Source: Bacillus ectoiniformans
Lineage (GTDB): Bacteria > Bacillota > Bacilli > Bacillales > Domibacillaceae
Length of the DNA: 64,000 nt
Direction of reading: 5' to 3'
NCBI RefSeq assembly: GCF_016908875.1
Contig: NZ_JAFBES010000010.1
Span: 1-64,000 of the forward strand
This document shows, in pieces, positions 26,891 to 36,554 of this stretch. Made by a program: the position numbers and the translations under genes. The notes beneath the pieces are model-generated. The model saw nothing but the letters and a program-made list of their open reading frames with translations. It had not been told where the DNA came from and did not search any database. Each line of letters opens with the position of its first letter. Position 1 is the first letter of the stretch.

Positions 26891-29758
26891 TTATATTGTA
26901 CTAGCCTCATTTAGGGTTTCTAATTCTTCTTCTGTGATCAGAACCTCACGCGGTTTGCCTGCCCGCTGTTCAGAGACCAGCCCTTGTTCTTCCATCATTT
27001 CTATAAGACGCGATGCCCGATTGTAGCCTACTTTAAAGTGACGCTGCAATAAAGAAGTTGATGCGCCGCCATGCTGCACAACGAACTCACAGGCTTCTGG
27101 AAATAAGCTGTCTTCGGTTTCTTGTATTTGCGCCTTCTGCAGGAGCTCTTCTTGTTTAAATAAGTAATTGGGCTCTTTTTCTCTGCGCACATGATCAACA
27201 ACCGTATCAATTTCTTCATCAGAGACAAACGTGCCCTGCAATCGCACCGATTCAGAAGAGCCGTTATTTAAAAACAGCATATCTCCCCGCCCCAATAACT
27301 TCTCCGCTCCGCCGGTATCAATAATCGTTCTTGAATCGACTTGTGAAGAAACAGAGAAGGCAATTCTTGTTGGGATATTCGCTTTAATTAAACCGGTAAT
27401 AACATCAACTGACGGCCGCTGTGTTGCCACAATTAAATGAATGCCGCAAGCACGGGCTTTTTGAGCAATCCGGCAAATTGATTCCTCTACTTCGGATGGT
27501 GACATCATCATTAAATCAGCTAACTCATCAATAATGATCACAATATACGGCAGGTGCTCACTTTTTTGTCCCAGCTTTTCTGCTTTTTCATTATATTTTG
27601 CTATATCACGTACAGCTGCATGAGCAAAAAGCTCATAGCGGCGCTCCATTTCTTCTACCGCCCATTTTAAAGCGGCTGTTGCAGCTTTCACATCCGTGAT
27701 GACTGGACTGACTAAATGCGGAATCCCATTGTAAGGAGCCAGTTCAACCATTTTCGGATCGATCAGCAGCAGTTTTAACTCATGAGGCTTCGCCTTATAT
27801 AACAGACTGACCAAAATAGAGTTGATGCAAACACTTTTTCCTGAACCAGTGGCTCCGGCAATTAAGCCATGCGGCATTTTTTTTAAATCCAGTACTGCAG
27901 GCTCCCCGGAAATATCAAGCCCGAGTGCTGATGTCAAAGGAGAACTGTTGTCTTGAAAAGCGGAACTCGACAGAATTTCACTGATTAACACCGGCCGGCT
28001 GTCTTTATTCGGCACTTCAATTCCAATGACTCGTGTCCCTGGTATCGGTGCTTCAATCCGCAGCGTCTTAGCTGCAAGACTCAGTTTAATATCATCTGAT
28101 AAGTTAGTAATCTTGCTGACCTTCACTCCCGGCTCAGGCTCCACTTCAAATCGAGTAACGGAAGGGCCTACTGTTACATTGACCACTTTCGCTTTCACAT
28201 TAAAGTTTTTAAATGTTTCATTTAACACATGGCTTTGACGCTCTACGTATTCAAAGCTCGCTTCCTGATAGACAGGAGGATTCAAATAGGATTTCCTAGG
28301 AAATTCATAGTCATTAACCGGCTCTTCTAATGCAACTGCTTTTTGAACCGCCGCAGGCTGATTGACACTCTGATGGTCTTCAAGATCCTCTTTGTGCTGT
28401 AAAAAAGTTTCCTCTTTCTCTACGATTTCATTCATTCCTTCGACTGGTGAAGGCACTTGCACGTTTTGAACGGGCTGTTCTTCTTGATATTCAGAAGCCT
28501 GTTCAATAACCGTTTCCTCTTGCTCTAATGATATATTCGTTGCTTCTGCCCGTGAAGAGGCATGGATCTGTTTAGATGCTGCTTCTTCTGAAACCTTTAC
28601 TTTCCGAACTTCAGAATCTTGCATTCTTCCTTCATTTATAGCTGCTGCTCTATGACTATCGGAATTCTTGACGCTTTCTTGATGATCACTGTCCCTTGTT
28701 TTCTTACGCTGCAAGTTTTCTCTGTCTTGTTTAGACATGATCACATTAAATGGAGAATGTCTGCGTTTTCTCTTCCGCTCTTCAGATCTAGATGTTCTTC
28801 CCTCTTCAGGCAGCTTCCCTTCAAAATGTTCTGCAGGAGCCGATATTTCTTCTTTCCCTTGCTCGTTTTGCTGACTTTCTAAAGATGGCATTTCGTGAGT
28901 GTGCTCTTGATTTACTTCCTCACTTACTTCAAGTTCAAGAGGGTGAAGCGGTTCATCTTTTGTGAATGGCGGTGTTAAGCGTTCTTCTTGTTCTTTTCTA
29001 ACAGGTTCTTCTACTGTTTCAACTACATCTGCCGGCAGTGATGCTGGTCTAGGTGAAGCCGTTATCTCTGCTTCCACATCATATGCCGTCCTCGCAGGTT
29101 CCTTCTTAAACAATAAGAGCGGATCTTTCTCAGCCGACCCATTCAACGGCTGTTCAGATACCTTCTCTACAGGTTTAGCTAGAGGAATGTCACTGGCTGC
29201 AGGAAAATGTTCTTTTTTGTTTCCAAGCTCAAGCAATGGATCATCTTTTATTCTCAGTTTATCTATTGAAGAAATAACCGGTCCTTCATCCATGCTGATT
29301 TGTCTTCTCATCTCTTGCTGAGTCGGTCTTTGTTTAAATCCATAAATCGGTGAAGGTATTTCAGTTGGCTGGAACGGCCGAGACGAGATCCGGTGATGAC
29401 TTGTTTCTATTCGCTCGGGCTCTTGCTTTTGCCCGCCGTTTTGAGATTGAGAATGGGACGAATACCTCTTCTTGCTGGGAGCAGCTTGAGGTTCAGGCTG
29501 CTTTCTTCTTTTACGGTCTGAGGCATAACGGCCGCCGGGCAGCGGATATTCTCGAGTTGGATACTGATAAGCAATCTTTGCCGCTAATTCCTGATGATCT
29601 GTTTGATTAGCAGATTGGAATGGTTTCGCATTCTGCTCCCTTTTGGCAGACATTAATTTTTTTGATGGTCTATTTTCTTCTCCTGGTTGTTGGCCAGGTT
29701 CTAATTCTACTTCTATTTCTTCACGGAACAATCCCATGAATTTCTTAAACATACTCAT
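26891..29758 (-). CDS. sftA: DNA translocase SftA (FtsK/SpoIIIE family)
   Basis: Septum-associated DNA translocase of 955 residues that moves DNA away from the closing septum. There are no membrane helices. The first ~480 residues are a charged, Glu/Gln/Ser-rich linker of low complexity. The motor follows: EVEPEPGVKVSKITNLSDD, Walker A GATGSGKSV, Walker B VIIIDELADLMM, and a C-terminal winged-helix gamma domain (HFKVGYNRASRLIEMMEEQG). The length is close to SftA of B. subtilis. It lies upstream of murC on the same strand. Confidence 0.94.
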   Translation of the reverse strand: MSMFKKFMGLFREEIEVELEPGQQPGEENRPSKKLMSAKREQNAKPFQSANQTDHQELAAKIAYQYPTREYPLPGGRYASDRKRRKQPEPQAAPSKKRYSSHSQSQNGGQKQEPERIETSHHRISSRPFQPTEIPSPIYGFKQRPTQQEMRRQISMDEGPVISSIDKLRIKDDPLLELGNKKEHFPAASDIPLAKPVEKVSEQPLNGSAEKDPLLLFKKEPARTAYDVEAEITASPRPASLPADVVETVEEPVRKEQEERLTPPFTKDEPLHPLELEVSEEVNQEHTHEMPSLESQQNEQGKEEISAPAEHFEGKLPEEGRTSRSEERKRKRRHSPFNVIMSKQDRENLQRKKTRDSDHQESVKNSDSHRAAAINEGRMQDSEVRKVKVSEEAASKQIHASSRAEATNISLEQEETVIEQASEYQEEQPVQNVQVPSPVEGMNEIVEKEETFLQHKEDLEDHQSVNQPAAVQKAVALEEPVNDYEFPRKSYLNPPVYQEASFEYVERQSHVLNETFKNFNVKAKVVNVTVGPSVTRFEVEPEPGVKVSKITNLSDDIKLSLAAKTLRIEAPIPGTRVIGIEVPNKDSRPVLISEILSSSAFQDNSSPLTSALGLDISGEPAVLDLKKMPHGLIAGATGSGKSVCINSILVSLLYKAKPHELKLLLIDPKMVELAPYNGIPHLVSPVITDVKAATAALKWAVEEMERRYELFAHAAVRDIAKYNEKAEKLGQKSEHLPYIVIIIDELADLMMMSPSEVEESICRIAQKARACGIHLIVATQRPSVDVITGLIKANIPTRIAFSVSSQVDSRTIIDTGGAEKLLGRGDMLFLNNGSSESVRLQGTFVSDEEIDTVVDHVRREKEPNYLFKQEELLQKAQIQETEDSLFPEACEFVVQHGGASTSLLQRHFKVGYNRASRLIEMMEEQGLVSEQRAGKPREVLITEEELETLNEASTI

Positions 29759-29931
29759 GAATCATCACTCTTTCTATTAGAGAATCTTTCACCATTTTAA
29801 CAGGTCTTACCTGCTTTTCGGTAGCGAAAACAGATTTTAGGTAAAAGGATTGAGAGATTGCAAGAATTTGTTTTCAAAAAATGGTCTTATTTTGATACAG
29901 TTCTCTCATTAATTAAACACAAATTCAGTAA

Positions 29932-29968
29932 AAAACAGCAGGCACTCTACTCGGCCTGCTGTTTTTCC
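29932..29968 (-). terminator. Terminator of ytpQ
   Basis: On the minus strand AAACAGCAGGC pairs with GCCTGCTGTTT and runs into T, just after the ytpQ stop at 29980. Confidence 0.85.
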
Positions 29969-29979
29969 TTATAATTGAA

Positions 29980-30789
29980 TTAAGACTTCTCATCTTTTTT
30001 AACACGATTTTTTGCCATAATGAAAATAGGTTCAAGTACACCCTCTTCATATAGGAAAGAAAGAGCCGTTACCGGAATATGGCCATTTGTAAAGAAGCTC
30101 ATTGTCATCTGAGCCAGCACATCATATCCCGTTTCATTGCGGATATCTCCAATGATCAGCACATCTCCATGAGGAACAGAAACGGTCATCTCACCTTCAA
30201 CGGTTTCACTCATTTCCTTTAAAAACTTCTCATTTAATAACCGGCTGGCGTCATATCCATCATTCGAATTTAAGAAATAAAATACATTATCCGCAACAAT
30301 ATCTTTTTTCATATTAGTCGGAAGTGAACGAACATTAAAGCGCGCTACCTGCTGAACCTGCTCTTTGTTCCATCCTTCTCGTGTCATTAACTGCTCATCA
30401 ATAAGCCGGTACGTATTCCCCAAATCAAGCGCATAATAGATTCTTGTTTCTGCGGTATGCTCGTCCATGAGAAATGGCACACCCTCAGATGCTTCTTTCG
30501 GAAAGGAAGTCGAACGTATAACAGGAAAGATATTCTTTTCTTTATCTGATAACGTATGCTCACCGCCCATGACGGCCAGTGCCTCTTCCGTATAATAAAC
30601 CACTTCATCAATGGCTTTTTCCTTCTCTTGATGCCACTTGGCAATAATGCCAGGAAGCGAGATCGTGATCCCTTTGCTCGTATCTGTGTTTTCTATTCTC
30701 AGCTCATCTTTTTTTCGGTCAAATGTAAAAGAACGATTCTCTGCTTCTAATCGCTCCGTTAGAATTTTTTTTAATTGTATAGAATCCAA
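29980..30789 (-). CDS. ytpQ: DUF1444 protein YtpQ
   Basis: Cytoplasmic protein of 269 residues of the DUF1444/UPF0354 family; function not established. Conserved features are [20 protein letters not shown] near the start, [27 protein letters not shown] and [13 protein letters not shown]. The likely start is TTG 30789, where AAAGGAG is 8 bases upstream; an in-frame start at 30831 reaches into the preceding intergenic region with no ribosome site. It is downstream of ytpP. Confidence 0.9.
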   Translation of the reverse strand: MDSIQLKKILTERLEAENRSFTFDRKKDELRIENTDTSKGITISLPGIIAKWHQEKEKAIDEVVYYTEEALAVMGGEHTLSDKEKNIFPVIRSTSFPKEASEGVPFLMDEHTAETRIYYALDLGNTYRLIDEQLMTREGWNKEQVQQVARFNVRSLPTNMKKDIVADNVFYFLNSNDGYDASRLLNEKFLKEMSETVEGEMTVSVPHGDVLIIGDIRNETGYDVLAQMTMSFFTNGHIPVTALSFLYEEGVLEPIFIMAKNRVKKDEKS

Positions 30790-30848
30790 TGGTTCTGCTC
30801 CTTTCATCATCCTTGCTGCTGATTTTAACACCTATTCTAACAGAAAAC

Positions 30849-30919
30849 GGGCTGTCCCCATAGAAGCAGCTACCTCTTCATTCGAGAAGTATCTGCTTCT
30901 TTCCACCCGAGGACAGCCC
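30849..30919. repeat. Long imperfect hairpin between ytpP and ytpQ
   Basis: A 71-base structure of nested arms: GGGCTGTCC 30849-30857 with GGACAGCCC 30911-30919; GAAGCAG 30863-30869 with CTGCTTC 30893-30899; and inner TACCTCTTC with GAGAAGTA. On the minus strand it ends in GTTTTC. It could be a terminator, processing site or a MITE/REP-type palindromic element. Confidence 0.7.
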
Positions 30920-30925
30920 TAATCA

Positions 30926-31237
30926 TTAAAGCTGGTTAATAAATTGCTCAATTTCTTCCTGTGTTTTCCGGTTCTTGCTGACAAACCGTCCGAGCTCTTG
31001 GCCACTCTCAAAAGCGACAAAGCTTGGGATCCCGAAGATGTCCATTTCAATGCAAAGATCGATGAACTGATCGCGATCGACATAGACAAATGTGAAGTCT
31101 TTATACTTTTCTTCAAGTTCCGGCAGAAATGGCTCAATCACTCGGCAATCCGGGCACCAGTCTGCGGAGAACATAAACAAATGTTTGCTTGATTCTTTCA
31201 TTTGCTGAAACTCTTCTATAGAAGCTAATTTTTTCAT
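30926..31237 (-). CDS. ytpP: Thioredoxin-like protein YtpP
   Basis: Thioredoxin-fold protein of 103 residues with the redox motif CPDC (C28-C31; [15 protein letters not shown]) and the cis-proline region [12 protein letters not shown]. It is a cytoplasmic thiol-disulfide protein. It starts 3 bp after the stop of the PTS-IIC-like gene and so is in the same transcript; ytpQ follows after a long hairpin. Confidence 0.92.
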   Translation of the reverse strand: MKKLASIEEFQQMKESSKHLFMFSADWCPDCRVIEPFLPELEEKYKDFTFVYVDRDQFIDLCIEMDIFGIPSFVAFESGQELGRFVSKNRKTQEEIEQFINQL

Positions 31238-31240
31238 GTC

Positions 31241-32257
31241 TTATTTCCCTCCTGTGGAAATGGTCATTTCACCATCTCTAATCCAGCCTTTTTTCCTCAT
31301 AAATTCCGATACCGCTAAGCTTATCACAAGCGGTCCGGCGATATGAAGCAAAATGACTTGAAGCAATACTTCCGGTGTAAATCCCATCACCGTGAAAGTC
31401 ATAATCTGACCAACAAATCCTGATGTACCCATACCTGCTCCAGCGGCATTGTTCATCATTGGCCAAACCGTCGTGCCAATCGGCGCTAAGATCATGCCTG
31501 CAACAGTCGGAGGGATCAAAATTCGCGGGTGCTGAATAATATTCGGCACTTGCAGCATCGAAGTGCCAAGTCCCTGTGCCACAAATCCGCCGAATTTATT
31601 TTCACGATAGCTGGCAATGGCAAATCCGATCATTTGCGCGCTGCATCCAATCGTAGCGGCTCCGGCTGCCAATCCATTTAAATCCAGCATTAATGCGATG
31701 GCAGCACTTGAAATAGGAGCCGTTAACGCCCACCCCATTAATACCGCTACTAAAATCCCCATCGTAACTGGACGCTGCATAGTCGCCCATTCAATCCAGC
31801 TGCCAAACCATTGCATGAATTCCGCAATGCCAGGACCGATTAAAGCGGCCACTGAATAGCCGGCGCAAATCGTGATAAAAGGCGTGACAATAATATCTAT
31901 TTTCGTCGTCTTGCTGACTGCTTTTCCGATTTCTGCTCCAAGCAATGCCGCAACATAACTGCCTGCTGGGCCTCCTAAAGCCGCACCGGCAGCCCCTGTC
32001 ACTACGCTTGCAAATAATACAAGCGGAGGAGCATTTAATCCGTAAGCCACCGCAATGCCGATCGCCGGTCCCATCAGGCTGATCGACAGCTTGCCCATTT
32101 CTATGAGAAAAGGCAAATTCAACTGCTCGCCAATGGTCTTAATAATTAATCCTATAATTAAAGAACTGAATAGACCTAAAGCCATAAAGCTTAACGCTTC
32201 AATGAAATATACCTTCGGTGAAAGCGATACACCTTTTTTCTGTAAGAAATTCTTCAT
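31241..32257 (-). CDS. PTS-IIC-like membrane protein
   Basis: Hydrophobic protein of 338 residues with about 8-10 membrane segments. It is glycine/alanine rich (VTGAAGAALGGPAGSYVAALLGAEIGKAVS) and resembles PTS_EIIC_2 proteins, which lack obvious linked IIA/IIB partners; none is seen here. The sugar is unknown, and a non-PTS role is possible. ATG 32257 was preferred over GTG 32263. The gene order ytpP after it suggests co-transcription. Confidence 0.75.
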   Translation of the reverse strand: MKNFLQKKGVSLSPKVYFIEALSFMALGLFSSLIIGLIIKTIGEQLNLPFLIEMGKLSISLMGPAIGIAVAYGLNAPPLVLFASVVTGAAGAALGGPAGSYVAALLGAEIGKAVSKTTKIDIIVTPFITICAGYSVAALIGPGIAEFMQWFGSWIEWATMQRPVTMGILVAVLMGWALTAPISSAAIALMLDLNGLAAGAATIGCSAQMIGFAIASYRENKFGGFVAQGLGTSMLQVPNIIQHPRILIPPTVAGMILAPIGTTVWPMMNNAAGAGMGTSGFVGQIMTFTVMGFTPEVLLQVILLHIAGPLVISLAVSEFMRKKGWIRDGEMTISTGGK

Positions 32258-32333
32258 CTGCACACGTCTCCCTTACACCTTTTTTGACCAGTGTAAAGAC
32301 AATTATATACCGTACTGTACACAAAGAAAATGT

Positions 32334-32852
32334 TTATTTTAACGCACCCGTAAGCCATTGTCCCGCTAATAAATGAACGACATGTGTAAACATTTCTTCC
32401 CTCGTCACTAGCCCATTTGTGAAGACACCGATCGCTCCTTCTTTTTGACGGATCTGCTGCCGCTTTGTGTAACGATCCATGACAGGCCCTAGTTCTTCAC
32501 CTTGAAGGAGAAGCTCAGCCACCTCATCCGGAAGCAGGATTCGTGCTCCTCCAGCAATGATTGGCGGCTTCTCCTTTTCAAAAAGCGCGCCCCAATTGCA
32601 TAGAAATAAACCATGCGGCGTTTTCACTACCCCGCCTTCTAACCCAACACCAAGGTCCCCATTTTCTAAATCGAGCGCTCTTTTAGCCCGATTGACCGCT
32701 CCTGTTATCGTTTCTTCATCCGAAAATGGCTGTTCACTGACCCCGGACGGCACCGAGCAGGAAATAACTTCTGTTTCTATCCCCGTTCTCTGAAACCCTG
32801 ATATCACCGCCTGCATCTTCGGCTGGTTTTTTGACCCAATAATAATTTTCAT
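32334..32852 (-). CDS. DUF84 family inosine/xanthosine triphosphatase
   Basis: Protein of 172 residues of the YjjX/ITPase-like family. The motifs IIIGSKNQPKMQAV near the start, SGVSEQPFSDEETITGAVNRA and LGVGLEGGV carry the nucleotide-pocket pattern. It hydrolyses damaged purine triphosphates (ITP, XTP) or preQ-like pools by family knowledge. GGGAGG lies 6 bases before the ATG. Confidence 0.85.
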   Translation of the reverse strand: MKIIIGSKNQPKMQAVISGFQRTGIETEVISCSVPSGVSEQPFSDEETITGAVNRAKRALDLENGDLGVGLEGGVVKTPHGLFLCNWGALFEKEKPPIIAGGARILLPDEVAELLLQGEELGPVMDRYTKRQQIRQKEGAIGVFTNGLVTREEMFTHVVHLLAGQWLTGALK

Positions 32853-32918
32853 TTTATCCTCCCAGATGTAAAAGAAGAGAATGCTTCAGGTAGCACTCTC
32901 GACTATGATCAAATGATC

Positions 32919-33992
32919 TTAACTATTCTTTTTAATTTGCTCAACCGTTGATGCGTCACATGCCTTTACAAGACGTATAATCAATTCTTTTGCCGCTGCG
33001 TAATCATCCACATGCACAATCGAAGCGTGGGTATGAATATAGCGCGAGCAAATTCCAATCACGGCACTTGGCACACCTTGATTCGTTGTATGTACTCGAC
33101 CGGCGTCCGTTCCTCCTTGGGAAACAAAGTATTGATAAGGAATGCTGTGGCTTTCTGCCGTATCTAAAACAAACTCCCTCATGCCTCGATGAGTAACCAT
33201 CGTCCGGTCAAAGATACGCAAAAGCGCTCCTTTTCCCAGCTGTCCGAATTGGTTTTTATCGGCTGACATATCATTTGCAGGGCTCGCATCAAGTGCGAAG
33301 AAAAGATCAGGTTTAATTAAATCAGCTGCGGTCTGCGCTCCTCTTAATCCCACTTCTTCCTGAACCGTGGCACCGGAATATAAATGATTCGGCAAGTGTT
33401 CATCCTTCAGCTCTTTCAGCAGTTCAATAGCTAACCCACAGCCGTAGCGGTTATCCCAGGCTTTCGCCAGAATCTTCTTGCTGTTGGCCATCGGTGTAAA
33501 AGCTGATACTGGAATGATCGACTGCCCAGGTTTAATGCCGATCTTCTTCGCATCTTCCCGGTCATCCGCTCCAATATCGATCATCATATTTTTCATTTCC
33601 ATTGGTTTTTTGCGCTGATCGTCTGTAAGCAGATGGGGCGGAACTGAACTGACCACGCCTGTTACCGGTCCATGATCGGTTTGAATTTCCACTCGCTGAG
33701 CAAGAAGTACCTGACTCCACCAGCCGCCCAATGTTTGAAAGCGAATCATGCCATTTTCCGTAATCGCCGTAACCATAAAGGCCACTTCATCCATATGACC
33801 CGCCACCATGATTGTCGGACCTTGATCTTCACCCTTTTTTAAACCAAAAATACTGCCTAGACCATCTTGAACAATTTCATCCGAGTATGGAGTCAGCTGT
33901 TCCCGCATAAATTTGCGTACTTTATGTTCATTTCCAGGCGCACCAGGAAGTTCTGTTAATGTTTTAAAAAGCTGCAATGTCTCTTGATTCAT
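32919..33992 (-). CDS. ytoP: M42-family aminopeptidase YtoP
   Basis: Dodecameric-type glutamyl aminopeptidase/deblocking enzyme of 357 residues. Metal ligands are in [12 protein letters not shown] (His, Asp), [10 protein letters not shown] (Asp), [10 protein letters not shown] (Glu base and ligand), FALDAS (Asp) and [11 protein letters not shown] (His). The start was placed at ATG 33992 ([10 protein letters not shown]), with AGGGG 8 bases upstream. It precedes the YjjX-type gene on the minus strand. Confidence 0.92.
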   Translation of the reverse strand: MNQETLQLFKTLTELPGAPGNEHKVRKFMREQLTPYSDEIVQDGLGSIFGLKKGEDQGPTIMVAGHMDEVAFMVTAITENGMIRFQTLGGWWSQVLLAQRVEIQTDHGPVTGVVSSVPPHLLTDDQRKKPMEMKNMMIDIGADDREDAKKIGIKPGQSIIPVSAFTPMANSKKILAKAWDNRYGCGLAIELLKELKDEHLPNHLYSGATVQEEVGLRGAQTAADLIKPDLFFALDASPANDMSADKNQFGQLGKGALLRIFDRTMVTHRGMREFVLDTAESHSIPYQYFVSQGGTDAGRVHTTNQGVPSAVIGICSRYIHTHASIVHVDDYAAAKELIIRLVKACDASTVEQIKKNS

Positions 33993-34293
33993 GCTTTCGA
34001 CCCCTTTACTCATTTTCTCCGCTTCTAATGCCGCGTTTCTTTTATCTTACAGAAAATTTCGTCCGCTTGCTAGCCAGGACTAACTCAAAAGAATGATGCA
34101 ATGAAAAGGAGAATCTTTAAGGGCAGCAAGTGTAGTCTGAATTTGTTATTCAGTTTGCCCTCTAATTTGAATCTGTCACTGTTTAACTATTATACTTAAT
34201 GAAATAGTTTACTTAAAAAGTATTGGATACTTTTAAAATATTTTGTGATTCATGTATACTATGAATATGAATGGAAAAACAGGGGGGAAAAGA

Positions 34294-34614
34294 ATGAAGA
34301 TGAATTGGGGCACGTTTTTATTAGGAGCTGCTGCTGGAGCAGCCGGAGCATTAGCTGTGAATGAGGGTTTATCAAAGACTACTTATGTTTCCGCTGAAAA
34401 AGCGCTGAAAAGTGTGAAAGATGCATTCAAAAAAGAAGGCACAATTGACGGTTCATGGATTCAAATGAGACCTGAAAAGCTGCAGAAAACCGGCATGGAA
34501 AAAATGATTTATAAAGGCGGCATTACCCGCACAACAAGCGAAGGCAGCGAACAATTTGAATTCATTGCTGACTCGCAAACCGGCACAATTATGGATGTTT
34601 ATAAAATTAAATAA
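34294..34614 (+). CDS. ytzB: PepSY-type small membrane-anchored protein YtzB
   Basis: Protein of 106 residues with an N-terminal hydrophobic segment (WGTFLLGAAAGAAGALAV, about 4-22) and a PepSY-like domain containing VSAEKALKSVKDAFKKEG and EFIADSQTGTIMDVYKI. It is probably anchored outside the membrane, possibly modulating a peptidase; B. subtilis YtzB is its likely counterpart. ATG 34294 was chosen as GGGGGG is 8 bases upstream. Confidence 0.85.
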   Translation: MKMNWGTFLLGAAAGAAGALAVNEGLSKTTYVSAEKALKSVKDAFKKEGTIDGSWIQMRPEKLQKTGMEKMIYKGGITRTTSEGSEQFEFIADSQTGTIMDVYKIK

Positions 34615-34672
34615 GGACTCAATGTAAGTCCTTGATCGTTTGAGGGTGTTCCATTTGGAACACCCACTTTTT
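34613..34672 (+). terminator. Two hairpins ending ytzB
   Basis: AAGGACT/AGTCCTT (34613-34633) is followed by GGGTGTTCC/GGAACACCC (34644-34652 with 34657-34665) and ACTTTTTAG. The second is a standard terminator. Confidence 0.85.
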
Positions 34673-35011
34673 AGTGGTTGGTCAAATCCGTTCCTTATGT
34701 GAAGAGCTGATTGTCGCAATCAAATTGCTAGATACAGAGATCAGAAGAAAGAATACACCAACTTAAAGCAAATTCTGGTTTACTTTATTGCTAGAAGCGC
34801 AATTTCACGCTTTTTCAGAGGAAGAAACCTCGCTATTGATGGCTTTTTAGGTTCTATCAGCGGCTTCTTAAATTCTAACGGCGGCTTTGGACATTCTATC
34901 GGCGGCTTTTTAACTTCTAACGGCGGTTCGCCCCATTCTATCGGCGGCTTCTCCAATTCTATCGGCGCTTCAAGGTTTTATGCTTTCCAGTCATGCCCTC
35001 ACCCGAATAGT
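34673..35011. other. Intergenic region between ytzB and aldehyde dehydrogenase
   Basis: No gene. Contains a possible 30-codon fragment (+ strand, GTG near 34674) and the 21-bp array listed next. Confidence 0.6.
34832..34978. repeat. 21-bp tandem array, seven units
   Basis: Units start at 34832, 34853, 34874, 34895, 34916, 34937 and 34958, exactly 21 bp apart. The core is TCTATCGGCGGCTT with a 7-base variable tail. Units 3 and 5 use TCTAAC. The first and last are degenerate. The array lies between convergent genes. It reads SIGGF-like heptads in one frame but has no start codon there. Confidence 0.9.
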
Positions 35012-36442
35012 TCAAATTGAAAAACCCGCTAACTTCGTTTCCAGATATTCGTGAATGCCTTCCTTGCCGCCTTCTCTGCCCAGTCCGCTTTCGTTCATTC
35101 CGCCAAATGGCGCGGCGGCTGCGGTTGGATTAATGTCATTGATTCCGACAATGCCAAAGTTCAGTTGTTCGAGTGCATTCATGGCTTTACTTAAATCTTT
35201 CGTATACACATAAGCAGCAAGCCCGTAATTCGTATCGTTCGCCATCTCCATTACTTCTTCTTCTGAATCAAAGAGAATAATTGGAGCGACCGGCCCAAAT
35301 GTTTCTTCTCTATATATCTTCATGTCTTTTGTGACACCGCTAAGAATCGTCGGAGCATAATAGGTTCCTTTGTCTAGCCCCTCACCTGTCAGCCTTTCTC
35401 CTCCCGCTTCTGCACAAGCCCCTTTAGCCACCGCATCTCTCACTTGCTGATCTACTTTATCCACAGCAGCAGCATCCACCAATGGACCAATACTGATTCC
35501 ATCGTCTAATCCATTTCCTGCTTTCAGCTTCTTTACCCGGGAAATGAGTGTGCTAGTGAATTCTTCCGCAATCGAACGGTGGACGAAAATTCGATTCGGA
35601 CTGATACAAGCCTGGCCAGTATTTAAGAATTTAACGAGCGCTACTCCTTTTGCTGCATGAACCGGATCCGCATCTCCATAGACAATAAACGGCGCATGGC
35701 CGCCAAGCTCCATCGATACTCGCTTTACATGTCTCGCTGCTTGTTCAGCAATTCGCTTACCCACTTCTGTGGATCCGGTAAAGGTTATTTTTTTCACATC
35801 AGGGTTTTCAATCAGTTCTGTTCCAATTTCAGCCGGATTGGAAGTCGAGATTAAATTTACAACGCCTTCAGGAATCTTGGCGTCAGCAAATACCTTAAAT
35901 ACTTCCCTCGCGCATAAAGGGGTTTGTTCCGCCGGCTTTAACACAATCGTACACCCTGCGGCAATGGCCGGTGCGACTTTGCGAGTAATCATTGAAACAG
36001 GGTAATTCCACGGGGTGATCGCACCGACTACTCCGATCGGCTGGCGAAGGACCATGAACCGCTGATCTCTTCTCGGCGCGGGGATCGTCTCTCCGTACAC
36101 CCGTTTCGCCTCTTCTGCGTACCATTGCAGGAAATCAGCTGCATATTGCACTTCGTTTCGCGCCGCTTTTAACGGCTTTCCCTGCTCAATTGTCATTAAT
36201 CTCGCAAGCTCTTCTTTTCTTTCGATCATCAATTCATAAGCTCTGTATAAATATTGAGACCTTTCATATGCGGTGAAGCGCGACCATGATCGGAAAGCTT
36301 CTTTCGCCGCTTGAATGGCTGCTTTCACATCTTCCTTATTGCCATCAGCCACCTGCTCTATTTCTTCGCCGTTTGCGGGATTATACACTGAGAATGTCTG
36401 CTTTGATTGTGATTCGATCCACTGTCCATTTACATATAGCAC
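35012..36442 (-). CDS. NAD(P)-dependent aldehyde dehydrogenase
   Basis: ALDH of 476 residues. Rossmann signals GAITPWNYP and FTGSTEVGKR, catalytic Glu245 (MELGGHAPF) and Cys279 (NTGQACISPNR) are present. The sequence is closest to succinate-semialdehyde-type (GabD-like) enzymes, but the substrate is unproven. GTG 36442 was taken as start because GGAGG is 8 bases upstream; the longer frame begins inside that site. It is the last gene of the acyl-CoA cluster and may oxidise an aldehyde entering or leaving it. Confidence 0.88.
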   Translation of the reverse strand: MLYVNGQWIESQSKQTFSVYNPANGEEIEQVADGNKEDVKAAIQAAKEAFRSWSRFTAYERSQYLYRAYELMIERKEELARLMTIEQGKPLKAARNEVQYAADFLQWYAEEAKRVYGETIPAPRRDQRFMVLRQPIGVVGAITPWNYPVSMITRKVAPAIAAGCTIVLKPAEQTPLCAREVFKVFADAKIPEGVVNLISTSNPAEIGTELIENPDVKKITFTGSTEVGKRIAEQAARHVKRVSMELGGHAPFIVYGDADPVHAAKGVALVKFLNTGQACISPNRIFVHRSIAEEFTSTLISRVKKLKAGNGLDDGISIGPLVDAAAVDKVDQQVRDAVAKGACAEAGGERLTGEGLDKGTYYAPTILSGVTKDMKIYREETFGPVAPIILFDSEEEVMEMANDTNYGLAAYVYTKDLSKAMNALEQLNFGIVGINDINPTAAAAPFGGMNESGLGREGGKEGIHEYLETKLAGFSI

Positions 36443-36554
36443 ATTAACAACCTCCAATAAAAAATTCTCAAATAAAAGAATGAAGAGCCTGCACCCCTCA
36501 TTCTTATCATAATATTCTGAATAATAATCGTAAATAAAAATTGGTAAAATCTTT

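Noticed and set aside
34832-34978. CRISPR array
   Set aside because: Units are directly adjacent with no unique spacers, the step is only 21 bp and no cas gene is near. The same holds for the 54.6 kb array.
34703-35020. Open frame through the 21-bp array encoding SIGGF-like heptads
   Set aside because: It has no ATG, GTG or TTG and no ribosome site, and it overlaps the end of the aldehyde dehydrogenase gene. Openness follows from the repeat length being a multiple of three.
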